Origin: Bacteroidales bacterium
Lineage (GTDB): Bacteria > Bacteroidota > Bacteroidia > Bacteroidales > UBA10428
Assembly: GCA_016938095.1 (NCBI GenBank)
Contig: JAFGVG010000268.1
Span: 1-5,903 of the forward strand
Direction: 5' to 3'
Length of the DNA: 5,903 bases
The first letter of the stretch is position 1. Each line of letters starts with the position of its first letter. A program made the position numbers and the translations under genes. This document shows positions 5,410-5,903 of this stretch, piece after piece. The notes below the pieces were generated by a model. That model had not been told where the DNA came from. It saw only the letters and a program-made list of their open reading frames with translations, and did not search any database.

Positions 5410-5903
5410 ATGACTAAACCAACTATCGATACACTTCTGAGGGAGCGCATACTGCTGCTCGACGGTTCAATGGGCGTGCTTGTGCAGGGATATCGTCTTA
5501 CCGAAAACGATTACAGGGGGGAACGTTTTGCAGATTTCGCACATGAACTGAAGGGAAATATTGACTTGCTTTCCATCACCAAACCCGAATTAATACGGCA
5601 GATCCACATCAACTATATGGAGGCCGGTGCAGATATCATCGAAACCAATACCTTCAGCGCCACCTCGATATCGCAAGCCGACTATCATCTTGAAGCATTC
5701 GTTTACGAAATAAACTATGCTGCTGCCCGCATAGCTGCCATAGCATCCGATGAGTTTACGCAGAAACATCCTGACAAGCCCCGCTATGTTGCCGGTTCGG
5801 TTGGCCCTACCAATAAAACGGCGTCCATGTCTCCTGATGTAAACGATCCGGGTTTCAGGGCCGTAACATTCGATGACCTGGTGAAGGCTTATGCCGAACA
5901 GAT
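5410..5903 (+). CDS. metH: Cobalamin-dependent methionine synthase, N-terminal part
   Basis: The frame is open from the ATG at 5410 to the window edge (164 codons plus 2 nt), so only the start of the gene is present. The protein is the homocysteine-binding domain of B12-dependent methionine synthase, which moves a methyl group from 5-methyltetrahydrofolate to homocysteine through methylcobalamin. Visible motifs are LLLDGSMGVLVQ (15-26), DYRGERFAD, LKGNIDLLSITKPE, YMEAGADIIETNTFSAT, PRYVAGSVGPTNKTASMSPD and VNDPGFR. These follow the E. coli MetH N-terminus closely and in order, including the loop DGxMG. The zinc-binding cysteines and the folate, cobalamin and reactivation domains lie beyond the edge, so it cannot be told whether the protein is full length or a split form. 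The start follows a good TAnnTTTG promoter and has no Shine-Dalgarno. A stand-alone homocysteine S-methyltransferase is less likely, given the MetH-specific RGERFAD and SPDVNDP stretches. Confidence 0.92.
   Translation, partial: MTKPTIDTLLRERILLLDGSMGVLVQGYRLTENDYRGERFADFAHELKGNIDLLSITKPELIRQIHINYMEAGADIIETNTFSATSISQADYHLEAFVYEINYAAARIAAIASDEFTQKHPDKPRYVAGSVGPTNKTASMSPDVNDPGFRAVTFDDLVKAYAEQ

Overview
The window looks like a chromosomal segment from a member of the Bacteroidota, probably an environmental or anaerobic Bacteroidales-like organism. Four things point there. The starts lack Shine-Dalgarno sequences. A perfect TAnnTTTG -7 promoter element lies upstream of the metH-like gene. The gene types (a dihydroorotate dehydrogenase-like protein of about 330 aa, a plant-type methionine gamma-lyase, a long-chain acyl-CoA ligase with the DGEKFSPEGIE signature) are ones I associate with that phylum. 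Base composition is moderate and even, and I see no insertion sequence, integrase, phage gene, tRNA, rRNA or CRISPR array. This is ordinary core-metabolism territory, and I did not find a new multi-gene system.

Layout. 1-835 (+) is the 3' part of a dihydroorotate dehydrogenase-like flavoprotein gene, cut by the window edge. It converges, with only 4 bp between stop codons, on a thioredoxin-fold (AhpC/TSA-type) gene at 840-1421 (-). Next upstream on the minus strand is a PLP-dependent methionine gamma-lyase-type gene at 1522-2727 (-). The 100 bp between these two minus-strand genes holds a heptanucleotide repeat array of seven units that abuts the lyase stop codon. A 200-bp divergent region (2728-2927) separates the lyase from a stand-alone receiver protein (2928-3323, +). 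A 635-aa AMP-forming acyl-CoA ligase follows at 3394-5301 (+), preceded by a perfect 8-bp inverted repeat ending 5 nt before its ATG. The window ends inside the 5' part of a cobalamin-dependent methionine synthase gene (5410 to the edge, +), which has its own promoter.

How the genes fit together. Two genes concern methionine in opposite directions: the lyase breaks it down to methanethiol, ammonia and 2-oxobutyrate, while MetH makes it from homocysteine. They are on opposite strands about 2.7 kb apart and are not an operon. The acyl-CoA ligase activates fatty acids for lipid synthesis or breakdown. The receiver protein has no partner kinase in view. The thioredoxin-like protein may share a transcript with the lyase, but this is unproven. 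The most unusual non-coding structures are the heptad array (1473-1521) and the dyad in front of the ligase (3364-3388). Hairpins that overlap the stop codons of the first gene and of the ligase are possible transcript ends.
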